DNA of 37,037 nt, taken from Oscillospiraceae bacterium (GTDB lineage: Bacteria > Bacillota > Clostridia > Oscillospirales > CAG-272). The notes under the pieces are model-generated. The model was not told the origin of the DNA. It worked only from the letters and a program-made list of their open reading frames with translations, and searched no databases. Below, in pieces: positions 1 to 8,261 of this stretch (position 1 is the first letter of the stretch; each line of letters opens with the position of its first letter). The stretch spans positions 1 through 37,037 of the forward strand of contig SVRT01000024.1 of assembly GCA_015064685.1 (NCBI GenBank). The letters run 5' to 3'. Both the position numbers and the translations under genes were made by a program.

Positions 1-97
1 TGTACCATCAAGTATGTTTGCTCGCCTAATTGCTGGAATACACGCCATTTTTGATCATATGGAACTTTATCTGCGTCATATGCTCCAAAAAAGTCCG
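1..97. other. Possible inner edge of a skin-like element inserted in sigK
   Basis: This is the DNA beyond the point where the sigma-K reading frame loses homology. None of the three minus-strand frames continues with sigma region 3 or 4. One minus frame stays open from about 125 to the window edge and includes residues FGAYDADKVPYDQKW, which I do not recognise. The plus-strand frame reading towards the sigK break stops at 101-103 and is not recognisable as a recombinase tail. The assignment as element DNA is inferred from the break position only, since both the far end and the sigK C-terminal half lie outside the window. Confidence 0.4.
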
Positions 98-448
98 TTA
101 TGATAGGATAGCATTCTGAATACATTTTGCCGCATAGGTAGCAAATCTCGTGCCGTTGTCTGTGTTGAAGGTGTCAACCGCCTTGACAAGACCTATCGTG
201 CCGATAGAGACGAGATCCTCTTGATTTTTGTTGGTCGAATAATACTTGCGGACTATATGCGAAACAAGCCGCAAATTATGGAGGATAAGCTTCTGTCTTG
301 CATCCTCATTACCATTTTTCATAAGCGCAAAGCATTGCTTTTCCTCCTCGCTTGAAAGTGCGGGAGGGAAGGATTGCTGGGTGCTTATGCCGAGGACCGG
401 TGAGAGCAGCTTTGTGAGTGCGGCGAGTATGAGAGAAAAAATAACCAT
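98..448 (-). CDS. sigK: Pro-sigma-K N-terminal half (interrupted sigK / spoIVCB)
   Basis: Mother-cell RNA polymerase sigma factor of late sporulation. The 116-residue product has a hydrophobic pro-sequence (about residues 1-30). This is followed by sigma region 1.2-2 with the family motifs HNLRLVSHIVRKYY and ISIGTIGLVKAVDTF-like residues (here LVSIGTIGLVKAV) and ATYAAKCIQNAIL. The frame then stops after IL-S, where intact sigma-K (about 240 residues) would continue into regions 2.4-4. This is the neighbourhood in which skin prophage-like elements split sigK in Bacillus subtilis and Clostridioides difficile. The start is the ATG at 448-446, 9 nt after a GGAG, which gives a pro-sequence of the expected length. 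Unlike C. difficile SigK, this one keeps its pro-sequence, implying a SpoIVFB-like protease. Alternatives are a permanently broken gene or an assembly of a non-excised form. Confidence 0.85.
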   Translation of the reverse strand: MVIFSLILAALTKLLSPVLGISTQQSFPPALSSEEEKQCFALMKNGNEDARQKLILHNLRLVSHIVRKYYSTNKNQEDLVSIGTIGLVKAVDTFNTDNGTRFATYAAKCIQNAILS

Positions 449-466
449 TGAAATATACTCCGTTCC

Positions 467-489
467 GAGGACGGTATAAATCCGTCCTC
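467..489 (-). promoter_or_regulatory. Perfect 8-bp hairpin in the sigK leader
   Basis: GAGGACGG and CCGTCCTC flank a 7-nt loop. On the minus strand the 5' arm overlaps an AAGGAGG (492-486) lying 37 nt upstream of the sigK ATG, so folding would hide that strong Shine-Dalgarno-like sequence and leave the weaker GGAG at 461-458. A translational role is inference. Confidence 0.5.
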
Positions 490-501
490 CTTGATGTAAC
501 G

Positions 502-531
502 AGTATATGAGGGCTCGGCATGTACATATTT
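502..531 (-). promoter_or_regulatory. Putative sigma-E-type promoter for sigK
   Basis: The minus strand carries AAATATG, a 15-nt spacer and CATATACT. The second box closely fits the sigma-E -10 consensus (CATAnnnT), and the first roughly fits its A/T-rich -35. sigK is transcribed by sigma-E in spore formers, so the position and identity agree. No sigma-A-like promoter is seen for this gene. Confidence 0.5.
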
Positions 532-564
532 TTGCGGACAAAATGATTTTTTTGAAAAATAATG

Positions 565-593
565 TTGACAAGCATAGCTTTGGGTGATATAAT
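565..593 (+). promoter_or_regulatory. Sigma-A promoter for the TPP riboswitch-thiT unit
   Basis: TTGACA (565-570), 17-bp spacer, TATAAT (588-593), with an extended -10 TGA just before it. The predicted transcript start is near 600, about 30 nt before the riboswitch. Confidence 0.85.
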
Positions 594-628
594 AACACCG
601 TTGAGAAACTCAACGAACAACCGCATAA

Positions 629-715
629 AAAATCAGGGGTGCTGTCACAAGACGGCTGAGACGGAAGGCTCCGAACCCTTGCACCTGATACGGATAATAC
701 CGGCGTAGGAAGATT
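629..715 (+). promoter_or_regulatory. TPP (thiamine pyrophosphate) riboswitch
   Basis: All the conserved THI-box blocks are present in order: CAGGGGTGC (633-641), GGCTGAGAC (653-661), GAACCCTTGCACCTGATA (673-690) and GGATAATACCGGCGTAGGAA (692-711). P1 pairs AAATC with GATTT. It is followed by a terminator hairpin and thiT, the thiamine-binding ECF subunit, so TPP should shut the gene off. Confidence 0.96.
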
Positions 716-747
716 TTAAGATATATTTTGTGATCTTTGGATCGTGA

Positions 748-788
748 AATTCATCCCACCGTGATTTTTCGTGCGGATGAATTTTTTT
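748..788 (+). terminator. Riboswitch-controlled intrinsic terminator
   Basis: AATTCATCC (748-756) pairs perfectly with GGATGAATT (775-783), followed directly by a T run to 788. It lies between the TPP aptamer and the thiT ribosome-binding site, as expected for a transcriptional OFF switch. Confidence 0.85.
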
Positions 789-808
789 ATTTTCCAAGGA
801 GGAACAAA

Positions 809-1432
809 ATGAAAAACACAATGAAAGAAAAGATCCTCTGCATTGCGGAGGGCGCGGTCATTATCGCTTTGGCATACGTTATAGAGCTTCTTTGCGTATG
901 GTTGAATGCGATCACGGGGGTGGGCGCACTGCTTGTTTTCGGCGGAACGATAACTATCAGTATGCTCCCGATAGCCTACTATTCCTACAGACGGGGAACT
1001 GCGTGGGGACTTGGCGTCGGCTTCGTTTATTCGCTGCTTCAGATGCTTCTCGGCTTTTACATCCCGCCCGCAAATACCTGGTGGGCGCTCGTGCTTTGCA
1101 TATTGCTCGACTATCTTATCGCATTCACGGTAGTCGGTCTTGCGGGACTTTTCGCTAAGCCCTTCGGAAAGCACAGGCTCGTAGGATATTGCTTTGGAGC
1201 GGTCGCGGTATGTCTTATCAGATTTGTATCAAGCTTCCTCTCGGGCGTTATCCTCTGGGGCTCGTACGCTCCCGAAGGAATGAACGTATGGCACTATTCG
1301 CTTGTCTATAACGCTTCGTATATGTTGCCTAATGCCATTCTTACGGGTGTGTTTGCCGTTATCGTCTGCGCGGCGCTTGATCCGAAGACTCTCCGTCCTA
1401 TGAAGAAAAAGAAGCTTGAAGAGATTAAGTAA
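809..1432 (+). CDS. thiT: ThiT, thiamine-specific S component of an ECF transporter
   Basis: Membrane protein that binds thiamine and associates with the shared energising module (EcfA, EcfA', EcfT) to import it. The 207-residue product has about six hydrophobic helices. It carries ThiT-family features such as the tryptophan-containing stretch near SGVILWGSYAPEGM and a YSLVYNASYMLPNA motif, where the family binds thiamine. The start is the ATG at 809, 6 nt after AAGGAGG (796-802); an upstream extension in the same frame runs through the terminator and is not credible. The TPP riboswitch and terminator immediately upstream independently support the substrate. No ECF energising genes are in the window, so they must be encoded elsewhere. 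Confidence 0.95.
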   Translation: MKNTMKEKILCIAEGAVIIALAYVIELLCVWLNAITGVGALLVFGGTITISMLPIAYYSYRRGTAWGLGVGFVYSLLQMLLGFYIPPANTWWALVLCILLDYLIAFTVVGLAGLFAKPFGKHRLVGYCFGAVAVCLIRFVSSFLSGVILWGSYAPEGMNVWHYSLVYNASYMLPNAILTGVFAVIVCAALDPKTLRPMKKKKLEEIK

Positions 1433-1460
1433 ACTTAACTTAATTCAACACAAAAGGTGC

Positions 1461-1500
1461 AAAAAAGCATCCACCAATTCGGTGGATGCTCTTTTATTTG
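1461..1500. terminator. Bidirectional terminator between thiT and the GH operon
   Basis: GCATCCACC (1467-1475) pairs with GGTGGATGC (1481-1489). There is a T-rich tail on the plus side (TCTTTTATTT) and six T on the minus side, so it can end both convergent units. Confidence 0.88.
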
Positions 1501-1514
1501 GTCGTTGACTGAAA

Positions 1515-4061
1515 TTAATCGGGCTCGTATTCGAAAACCGAATCGGGAATAAGCGGATTACCGTTCTCATCCTCAACGTCCTTGCCGTATATGCCGCATG
1601 CGTTCGTGACAGAGATCGCATCAAGCGGTGTTTTAACATTCGGTGAGTAGGTATTGCCCGAGATCTCAACGTTCATAGCCGTTTCAACGTCGATAGAGAT
1701 ACCGAGGTTGTCCTCGCTCTCGTTCTCAATTGGACAGAATACGTTATCGGTGATCTTGACGTCGCGCACCGAGTTTACGTAAATTGCTCTTTTATTCTGG
1801 CAATTCATAAACTTATTGTGATCGATAACGATATTGCTGTGAAGAAGGGAATTTGGGCCGACGTATTTGCAAAGGCTCTGAATTATCACGGGCGCGTACA
1901 TCTTGATGTCGGGCATATTGTTGAAGCGTCCCGTGTTGGCGAAGAGACAGTGCGATATCGTGATATCCTTCGCGATGGTGCTCTCGCCCCAATCGACCTC
2001 TGCCTTACAGGCAACCGCCGCCATATCGAGATTTCGGTAGGTCGTATGAGAGATAGTTCCGTTAGGAGCCTTGACCATAAATCCGCGCGAGCGTATGCCC
2101 TGAACAAGCACGTTATCAAAGCGGAAGCCCTGAGAGTTTCGGTCTGTGTTGTCGACAAAGACCTTATGCTCTATCTCATAGTGGTTGTCGGAGAGGTCGT
2201 ATCCTTTGAGGACTTTCAAGCAAAGATCACTCGTTTTGACCTTTGTCGCGTATACCGTATATTCGCCTCCCGTGACCTCGTTGATGCCTTTACCGACCTC
2301 GCGTGAGGGTTCAAGCGCAGGTGTGTCGCAGAGAAGCTGACCCTTTGAGGTGTAGGCGTAAACTCTGTCGCCCTCTCTGAAGGCGCGGCATACGCCGCCT
2401 ACCGTGCCGCCGTAATGCTTAGCGTATACGGATCCGAGGCTGTTTTTATACTCAAGCGTGGTGGTTCCGTCTCCGTTATCGGTCAGAGAATGAAGTCTGC
2501 CGCTTGATGAGCGGTGGTTTGAGCCGTCGTCACACATATTTTCAAACAGGCAGGATATGGCGGTAACGCCCTCCGCACAAGCCATAACGTGTGTTGCATC
2601 GACAGAGCCTACGCGCGGGATAGCTCCGCGATATCTTCCAAGCTCGTCAATTGAGATCTCAAGATCAATGCCGTATTTTTCCTCAAGAGCTTCGTAAAGC
2701 TCATATGTCTCACGGTCAATAACGTAAGGGGAGTGATTGGTGTTATGAACTCGGATATAACGTGTCGAATTCTGGCTTTCATGTTCAACGAACGCAAGGC
2801 CGCAGGAGATACCGTAAAGGGTCACGTCCTTTAATGTCACGTTGCGGTTAGAGACCATGCTGAATGCCGATGCGGTAGGGGATGAGAGACGGTGGCTTAC
2901 AACGTCACCAAGCTTTATTCGGTCGTAATTTTCATCGTTAAAGCCATAAGTTACGGTGCCGTCATCATTGCGCCTTATCGACTCGCTTTTGAGAGTTCCC
3001 CAAGGATAGAGATCGCTGTAAAGAGAAAATCCGTATGCTTGCGCTCCTTCTGTTACAAAGAGTCTGCCTTTCCCGGGACCCGGATCGAGGCACATTCCCG
3101 CTGCGCAGACGAAGGTCGCCTCCTTCTTTTCGTCATCCTTTGAAATAACGTGAAGCTGATAAGCCGACTGCAATGCGTATGCCGCGGTAAGACCCTTGAT
3201 CTCAAGATCGGACAGAAGGGACGAGGAGTAGATCGTATCGTACGTTGTCTGTTCAAGGAGTGCGCCGTAGGCGTAAAGAGTAGTATGGCTATGCTCATTT
3301 TCAAGCTTAAGAGTATCAGATGAATAGGCGCCCGGAGCGAGTATAACAACGCTTTCGGAAGCCGCCTTTTCTCTGACGTATTCGGTAACGGGTAATTCTC
3401 CCATCTCGGCGTCGCGAACGCGGGAGCGACGAGACATACCGACGAAAAGGTCCTTGTCGGTGTGGGGAAGTAGTTTTTCGCAAGCGCCGAACTCAACTCG
3501 TTCGTCAACGTCGTGGAGAGTGTCTCCGTTTTCATTCAGATTGCCGGACGAGTCTAAGTATTCATACCTATTTCCGTCTGCAATTACTCTGTCGTTAGCG
3601 ACGAGAGAGAGCGTACCCGATACCTCGTTATCTATAATGAAAACGTCCTTGTTGTTTTTTGCGCTGACGGAATTTGCCTTGTTGAGTATCACGGAGCAGT
3701 TATAAGATTCGTTTACCGAAATCTCGCCCGCGACCTCGTTCTGCGCGATAAGACAGCACTCACCGGAGAGCTTAATGTTGCCCTCAAGCTTGTTTTCTCT
3801 TATTTCAACGTAAGAGCCGTATGAAAGGATATCGTTTGCAGAGCATCCTTCTATAATAACGTCGGATACGTCACTTGAAATCGTTATTTTGCCTTTGACG
3901 TTGAGATCCTTAAGGATAACGTCGGAGGAAATAATCTCAACGCCAAGAGGCGCGATGAGAGTCGCGCCCTTGCCGTCGTATTTGCCGCTTGCGAGAATGA
4001 ATCTCGTATTCGAGATGTATTCTCCGTTTTCAAAAAGCTTATCAAAATCGGATGCGGTCAT
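1515..4061 (-). CDS. GH110-like right-handed beta-helix protein, probable alpha-galactosidase
   Basis: An 848-residue protein rich in the N-x-[VI]-x-[VIL] rungs of a parallel beta-helix, for example in residues 40-165 and 640-820. GH110 enzymes are alpha-galactosidases with this fold. As I recall, GH110 catalysis uses an aspartate followed 23 residues later by an Asp pair. Here D488 (in VDATH) and D511-D512 (in CDDGSN) have exactly that spacing, and the later QGIRSRGFMVKAP segment resembles the family's RARG element. No signal peptide or membrane segment is visible, so the protein is probably cytoplasmic, unlike many secreted GH110 enzymes. The start at 4061 follows GAGGAGG. It lies 16 bp downstream of the GH42 gene in one operon, suggesting joint breakdown of a galactose-containing oligosaccharide. 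The exact substrate is unknown, and another beta-helix family (polysaccharide lyase, GH120) is possible. Confidence 0.7.
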   Translation of the reverse strand: MTASDFDKLFENGEYISNTRFILASGKYDGKGATLIAPLGVEIISSDVILKDLNVKGKITISSDVSDVIIEGCSANDILSYGSYVEIRENKLEGNIKLSGECCLIAQNEVAGEISVNESYNCSVILNKANSVSAKNNKDVFIIDNEVSGTLSLVANDRVIADGNRYEYLDSSGNLNENGDTLHDVDERVEFGACEKLLPHTDKDLFVGMSRRSRVRDAEMGELPVTEYVREKAASESVVILAPGAYSSDTLKLENEHSHTTLYAYGALLEQTTYDTIYSSSLLSDLEIKGLTAAYALQSAYQLHVISKDDEKKEATFVCAAGMCLDPGPGKGRLFVTEGAQAYGFSLYSDLYPWGTLKSESIRRNDDGTVTYGFNDENYDRIKLGDVVSHRLSSPTASAFSMVSNRNVTLKDVTLYGISCGLAFVEHESQNSTRYIRVHNTNHSPYVIDRETYELYEALEEKYGIDLEISIDELGRYRGAIPRVGSVDATHVMACAEGVTAISCLFENMCDDGSNHRSSSGRLHSLTDNGDGTTTLEYKNSLGSVYAKHYGGTVGGVCRAFREGDRVYAYTSKGQLLCDTPALEPSREVGKGINEVTGGEYTVYATKVKTSDLCLKVLKGYDLSDNHYEIEHKVFVDNTDRNSQGFRFDNVLVQGIRSRGFMVKAPNGTISHTTYRNLDMAAVACKAEVDWGESTIAKDITISHCLFANTGRFNNMPDIKMYAPVIIQSLCKYVGPNSLLHSNIVIDHNKFMNCQNKRAIYVNSVRDVKITDNVFCPIENESEDNLGISIDVETAMNVEISGNTYSPNVKTPLDAISVTNACGIYGKDVEDENGNPLIPDSVFEYEPD

Positions 4062-4077
4062 ATCAAGACCTCCTCTG

Positions 4078-6108
4078 TCAGTCCTTTTTCGCGAATATGC
4101 ACTCGTATTTAGCCATATTCACGACCTCGCCCTCGGAATACTTTCTTCCTGTGAGTATATCAGTGGATGCGAAGGGAATTATTATCTTTGCTTCAAGCTC
4201 CTTGCCTTCAATTGCGCAGAATACCGTGCCGTACTCGCCCTCAAGAACAGAGCTTACTACGTTGGGGTCACCGCTTGTGATCGGGTGGATACCGTGTTCG
4301 GCAAGTATGCCGCCGATAAAGCTTGCCCAGCTATCTCCTTCAAGCGCGGCACCCATCATAATGATGCGACCCTTGCCAACCTTTGTTTCTGTTATAGCTG
4401 CATATCCCTCAAGATATTCGTCGCCGCCTGCCGCGTATTTACCGAGAACAGTCGCGCCCTCACCGGGAACGAACGCGTCGTAGATCACGGGCTTTGTGTC
4501 AAGAGTTCTGCCGTCCTCAAGAGTGATGGACGTGCAGGGCCGCTTGGTATTTGCCCACTCGAAATTATTGGGCGCGGGCATATAGAATTTTCTCTTTATG
4601 TCAGCCCACTTTTCAAGGTGACCGAAGGGACCGTGTCTGTATTTGGAGCAATCCTTTGTGAAAATGTCGGTAAGAGGACCTACGATCCAAGTACCGCCGT
4701 TTTCTACCCAAGGCATAATACGGTCAAGGAAGTCTGCCTCCTCAAGGGTATAGGTTCTGTAGGTGACGACTACCTTGTAGGGTGTGAGATCGTGATACAT
4801 CGAGATCATATCGGGACGGTAGTGTCTTGAACGCAGGGGATCGTAGGTCGTTCTCGCCATATCTCCCTGATAGTCGAAGCCGTCGACGCCCATAGAGATC
4901 ATAGACGCGTATTTAGACATCATATAAGCGCGGTGACCGTGAACGATAGCGAGGCCGCTTTTTTTGAGCTTGGTTCCTGTGACCATAGGACGGAGCGCGT
5001 CAAGATCGCGTGAAAGCGCGCGCACCTCGTCGCTTGTGTGCATATCGTTGCCCCAGGCGTCTATGACAGAGCCGTGTCCCATTTCGTGACCGCCCTTGTG
5101 CGAGCGGTAGAGCCAATAGGATACAAGCTCGCCTCCAAGCGCAAAGCTTGAGAGGGTGTTTGCCTTGCAAAATCCCTTGCCTCGAGGACCGAGGGGATTG
5201 TTTGCACCCGCCCAGCAGGTAGAGGTCTCGGTTACCCAGAACTTGTCGCAAGCGAGACGGTAGGTATCCATCCACGCTTGTGCGCCCAAGGGACCCGAAT
5301 AGTGATTAAACTGTGCTACGTCCATATGTTGGTTTATACCCTGAATATCAAACTGATATACAGGCATCATATCGGTACCTATGGGCTTATCCGTGTATTT
5401 TCTGAGAATTTTTGCCTGATCGAGAAGAAAATCTATATAGCACTCGTTTTTATATTCCTCCCAAGCGGTCATATGGGCGGGGGACATACCTCCGACGTTG
5501 TTCACCGCGTCGACCTCTTCAAAAGAGGAGAAATTCAAAGACCAGGTATAATGTTCCCAAGCGTCGTTGAGAGCCTGTATGGTGCCGTATCTCTTTTTGA
5601 GATAATCGGTCCAGCCCGCTCTGCAGGAGGGACAGTTGCATCCCGCCTGATTGGAAAGCGTGGATATCTCGTTATCAAGCTGCCAGCCGATAACGTTTTC
5701 GTCATTGCAGAATTCTTTTGCCATCTCATCAACGATCTTGGCGCAGAAATAACGGAAGGTCTTGTTTGTCGGGCAGCTATTACGGCGCGCGCCGTGAGTT
5801 GCGTGTCTTCCCGAATATTCAGCCATAACCTCGGGATATTTATGCTCCATCCAAGAGGGGGGAGTTGCAGAGGGGGTACACATAACGACCGCGATACCGC
5901 GAGCCTTACATTTATCTACTACCTCACGGAAGAGAGAAAAGTCGTATTTGCCCTCCTCGGGCTCCATCGTACTCCAGGCGAATTCCGCGATACGGACGGT
6001 GTTGAGTCCGTGAGACACGAGTCTGTCAAGGTCGGCGTCGATCTCCTCGCGAGGCCAGGACTCGGGGTAATATGCTGCGCCTAAATAAGGGGGCTTGAAA
6101 TCGTACAT
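4078..6108 (-). CDS. GH42 beta-galactosidase
   Basis: Cytoplasmic glycoside hydrolase that removes terminal beta-galactose from small galactosides. The 676-residue length fits the family. The TIM barrel (about 1-385) starts with LGAAYYPESWP. The acid/base is E147 in GWQLDNEI and the nucleophile is E294 in WVTETSTCWAG. Four cysteines, C112 and C157/C159/C162 (CNCPSC), match the zinc site known in GH42. The rest forms the trimerisation domain and a C-terminal beta domain. There is no signal peptide. The start at 6108 is preceded by AAAGGA. It is the first gene of a two-gene operon with the GH110-like protein and has a consensus promoter just upstream; no sugar transporter is adjacent. Confidence 0.94.
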   Translation of the reverse strand: MYDFKPPYLGAAYYPESWPREEIDADLDRLVSHGLNTVRIAEFAWSTMEPEEGKYDFSLFREVVDKCKARGIAVVMCTPSATPPSWMEHKYPEVMAEYSGRHATHGARRNSCPTNKTFRYFCAKIVDEMAKEFCNDENVIGWQLDNEISTLSNQAGCNCPSCRAGWTDYLKKRYGTIQALNDAWEHYTWSLNFSSFEEVDAVNNVGGMSPAHMTAWEEYKNECYIDFLLDQAKILRKYTDKPIGTDMMPVYQFDIQGINQHMDVAQFNHYSGPLGAQAWMDTYRLACDKFWVTETSTCWAGANNPLGPRGKGFCKANTLSSFALGGELVSYWLYRSHKGGHEMGHGSVIDAWGNDMHTSDEVRALSRDLDALRPMVTGTKLKKSGLAIVHGHRAYMMSKYASMISMGVDGFDYQGDMARTTYDPLRSRHYRPDMISMYHDLTPYKVVVTYRTYTLEEADFLDRIMPWVENGGTWIVGPLTDIFTKDCSKYRHGPFGHLEKWADIKRKFYMPAPNNFEWANTKRPCTSITLEDGRTLDTKPVIYDAFVPGEGATVLGKYAAGGDEYLEGYAAITETKVGKGRIIMMGAALEGDSWASFIGGILAEHGIHPITSGDPNVVSSVLEGEYGTVFCAIEGKELEAKIIIPFASTDILTGRKYSEGEVVNMAKYECIFAKKD

Positions 6109-6164
6109 AACAAAAATCCTTTCTTTAATGAAATTGCAGGAAAGACATTTCAGTCCTTAACTAA

Positions 6165-6193
6165 ATTATACCATTCATTAAAACCGGTGTCAA
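6165..6193 (-). promoter_or_regulatory. Sigma-A promoter of the GH42 operon
   Basis: Minus strand TTGACA, 17-bp spacer, TATAAT, with TGG before the -10. It lies 57 bp before the GH42 start. No clear operator was identified beside it. Confidence 0.85.
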
Positions 6194-6248
6194 TAAAGAT
6201 AAGGGAAATAAAACTATAAACATATTGCAAAAATGTAAGGATATTGCA

Positions 6249-6277
6249 AAATCAGCCTCGCGATAGCGAGGCTGATT
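6249..6277 (-). terminator. Terminator of the nat-like ABC operon
   Basis: A 12-bp stem, AATCAGCCTCGC with GCGAGGCTGATT, and a 4-nt loop just after the permease stop. On the minus strand it is followed by TTTT. Confidence 0.78.
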
Positions 6278-6285
6278 TGAAATGA

Positions 6286-7464
6286 TTATTTATTGAACAT
6301 AATTTTCTCACTGTTGAACATTCTGGTCAGAACGAATACACCCACAGCCGTGACGGCGATATTGGCGCCAACGGTTATAAGAACGTGCAGGAGATTTCCT
6401 TCGAATGAGAATATTCCGATCATACTCTGCACGCTGTTAAAGAGCGGAATCAAATAGAGAAGGGGATTTTGCGCCGCACCGCCCATCATGCCGGAAAGAC
6501 CTATAAGCATAGATGCTATCATAAGTGGAGTGACGTATGTGCCTGCCTCCTTGATGGTTTTTGCATAAGCAGAAATTATTGAGATCACTGTAATAAGTAC
6601 GAGAACGGTTGAAAGGATTACGAGTGCGACCATAGCGTAATCGGTGACACCGTAAACGCTTCCGTCGATCTCCATCGTGCCGCCCATAAGCTTTGGCAGA
6701 GAGAGTACGACACCGAGAGTGCTGGACGCACCGCTAATAAGTGCCATAAGCGAGAGCGCGAGTATCTTTCCGATAGCGATATGAGAACGCTTTGTCGGAG
6801 TGATAAGAAGAGTCGCGATCGTTCCTCTCTCCTTTTCGCCCGCGATGGATTCGGGGGCAACCGCCATACAGCCCGAGAAGAGAAGCATAACGAGGAGCAT
6901 GGGCATTATCATCGAGAAGATCATACCCGTCATATCGTCCGCGGTTGCAAGGTCAAAGGTCTGATCCTCGGACACAGGGAAATTGATATCGAACTTGTTC
7001 GTCATCGACGACTCAAACGCATCAAGCATTGCGACAACATTCTGATATCCCATCGCCGAATTGGTGCTTGAGGAGTTGTAATATATCTCGATATTCGGGG
7101 CAGGCATACCTGACTCGGGAGAGTATGCAAGCATATTCTCCGTGAAGTTTTCGGGGAAGATGATAAGCACGTCGGCATTTCCGTCAACGATCTGTTGCTT
7201 TTCCGCATCAATGTTCTTTGATTCGTTTACATCAAAAAGCGCATCGGTAAGGATATCTCCGAGATATTCGGGAGCTTCTGCTACGTAGACGATGGGCTTG
7301 TAGTCCTCGTCGGGCATAAACGCATCACTCATAGCGCCGCCCATAAGAGAGTAGATCGCATAGATCAGTAATCCCGGCATCAGAAGGGCAATAAGAGTTC
7401 TGCGGTCCTTGAAAAAGCGAGCAAGCTCCTTTTTGAAGATAGTGAGTATAGCATTGTTTTTCAT
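6286..7464 (-). CDS. ABC-2 type exporter permease, NatB-like
   Basis: Membrane subunit of an ABC exporter. The 392-residue protein has the ABC-2 layout: an N-terminal cytoplasmic stretch (KKELARFFKDRRT), a first transmembrane helix, and a large extracytoplasmic domain (about residues 45-180, including AEAPEYLGDIL and NSAMGYQNVVAML). At least five more helices follow, with the VAPESIAGEKERGTI motif between two of them. NatB of Bacillus subtilis, which exports sodium with NatA, has this organisation, but the cargo cannot be read from sequence. Its ATG overlaps the upstream ATPase stop by one base (TAATG), so translation is coupled. The terminator follows directly. Confidence 0.87.
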   Translation of the reverse strand: MKNNAILTIFKKELARFFKDRRTLIALLMPGLLIYAIYSLMGGAMSDAFMPDEDYKPIVYVAEAPEYLGDILTDALFDVNESKNIDAEKQQIVDGNADVLIIFPENFTENMLAYSPESGMPAPNIEIYYNSSSTNSAMGYQNVVAMLDAFESSMTNKFDINFPVSEDQTFDLATADDMTGMIFSMIMPMLLVMLLFSGCMAVAPESIAGEKERGTIATLLITPTKRSHIAIGKILALSLMALISGASSTLGVVLSLPKLMGGTMEIDGSVYGVTDYAMVALVILSTVLVLITVISIISAYAKTIKEAGTYVTPLMIASMLIGLSGMMGGAAQNPLLYLIPLFNSVQSMIGIFSFEGNLLHVLITVGANIAVTAVGVFVLTRMFNSEKIMFNK

Positions 7465-8240
7465 TATGCCTCACCTCCCTCGTATTCAAGGTATATGTCG
7501 AAGAATCTGTCCTCAAGCGTCTTTCCGTTGCATATCTCACCGAGAGCGCCGGATACGACCATCTGTCCGTTTATTATGATACCGACTCTGTCGCATATCT
7601 TTTCAATAAGACTGAAGATATGTGTGGAAACGATGACCGTCTTTCCTTGCTCTTTAAGGTATAAAAGGAAGTCCGTCACCACCTTAGCGGTAATAACGTC
7701 AAGACCGTTCGTCGGCTCGTCGAAAATAACTATATCGGGATTGTGGACGAGCGAGATGGCAAGAGAAGCCTTCTGCTTCATACCTGTGGAGAGATCAGCA
7801 ACCTTTACCTCGGCGAATCTATCGATGCCGAAGCGAGAGAAAAGTTCTTTTTTTCTACTTGCAGCCTTCTCCGGAGCAATACCGTGAAGGGAGGAGAAAA
7901 AATCAAAAAGATAGTTCGGTGTAAAGAATTCCTCAAGCTTTAATTCGCTTGTAAGGAATCCTATCTTCGAGCGCACCACATCAGGCTCCTTGACTATACT
8001 GTAGCCGTCGATGAACGCGTCACCCGAATCGGGCTTGATGAGGGTCGCGAGCATACGGAGCGTCGTAGTTTTTCCTGCGCCGTTTGGGCCTAACAATCCG
8101 TAGATCTCGCCCTCGTATGCCTCAAAGGAGAGATTGTTGACCGCGCGGCGCACTGTCGAATTGGTCTTTTCGATCTTTTGCTGTTTTTTTGACAGCTTGA
8201 AGGTTTTTGAAAGGCCTTCAACCTTGATCAGTTCTTTCAT
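7464..8240 (-). CDS. ABC exporter ATP-binding protein, NatA-like
   Basis: ATPase that powers the adjacent permease. The 258-residue protein has Walker A GPNGAGKTT at 51-59, an ABC signature LSTGMKQK at 150-157, Walker B IVIFDEP at 170-176 and an H-loop in VSTHIFS. The start at 8240 follows AAAGGAG. It is the middle gene of a three-gene minus-strand operon, 21 bp after a small membrane-anchored protein, and overlaps the permease by one base. Compared with NatA, the N-terminus carries a charged insert (SKKQQKIEKTNST) between the first strand and the Walker region. Sodium export is a family-based guess; drug or peptide export is equally possible. Confidence 0.9.
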   Translation of the reverse strand: MKELIKVEGLSKTFKLSKKQQKIEKTNSTVRRAVNNLSFEAYEGEIYGLLGPNGAGKTTTLRMLATLIKPDSGDAFIDGYSIVKEPDVVRSKIGFLTSELKLEEFFTPNYLFDFFSSLHGIAPEKAASRKKELFSRFGIDRFAEVKVADLSTGMKQKASLAISLVHNPDIVIFDEPTNGLDVITAKVVTDFLLYLKEQGKTVIVSTHIFSLIEKICDRVGIIINGQMVVSGALGEICNGKTLEDRFFDIYLEYEGGEA

Positions 8241-8261
8241 TTTAAAAGCTCCTTTCCGAAA

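Noticed and set aside
1-110. Simple frameshift in sigK
   Set aside because: None of the three minus-strand frames after the break encodes the next sigma-K residues, so a one- or two-base error cannot restore the gene.
3889-4830. 313-residue plus-strand open frame
   Set aside because: It lies wholly opposite the GH operon, has no family motifs and no ribosome-binding site; it reflects the codon bias of the real genes.
5278-6084. 268-residue plus-strand open frame
   Set aside because: Antisense to the GH42 gene with its catalytic motifs; composition is typical of a shadow frame.
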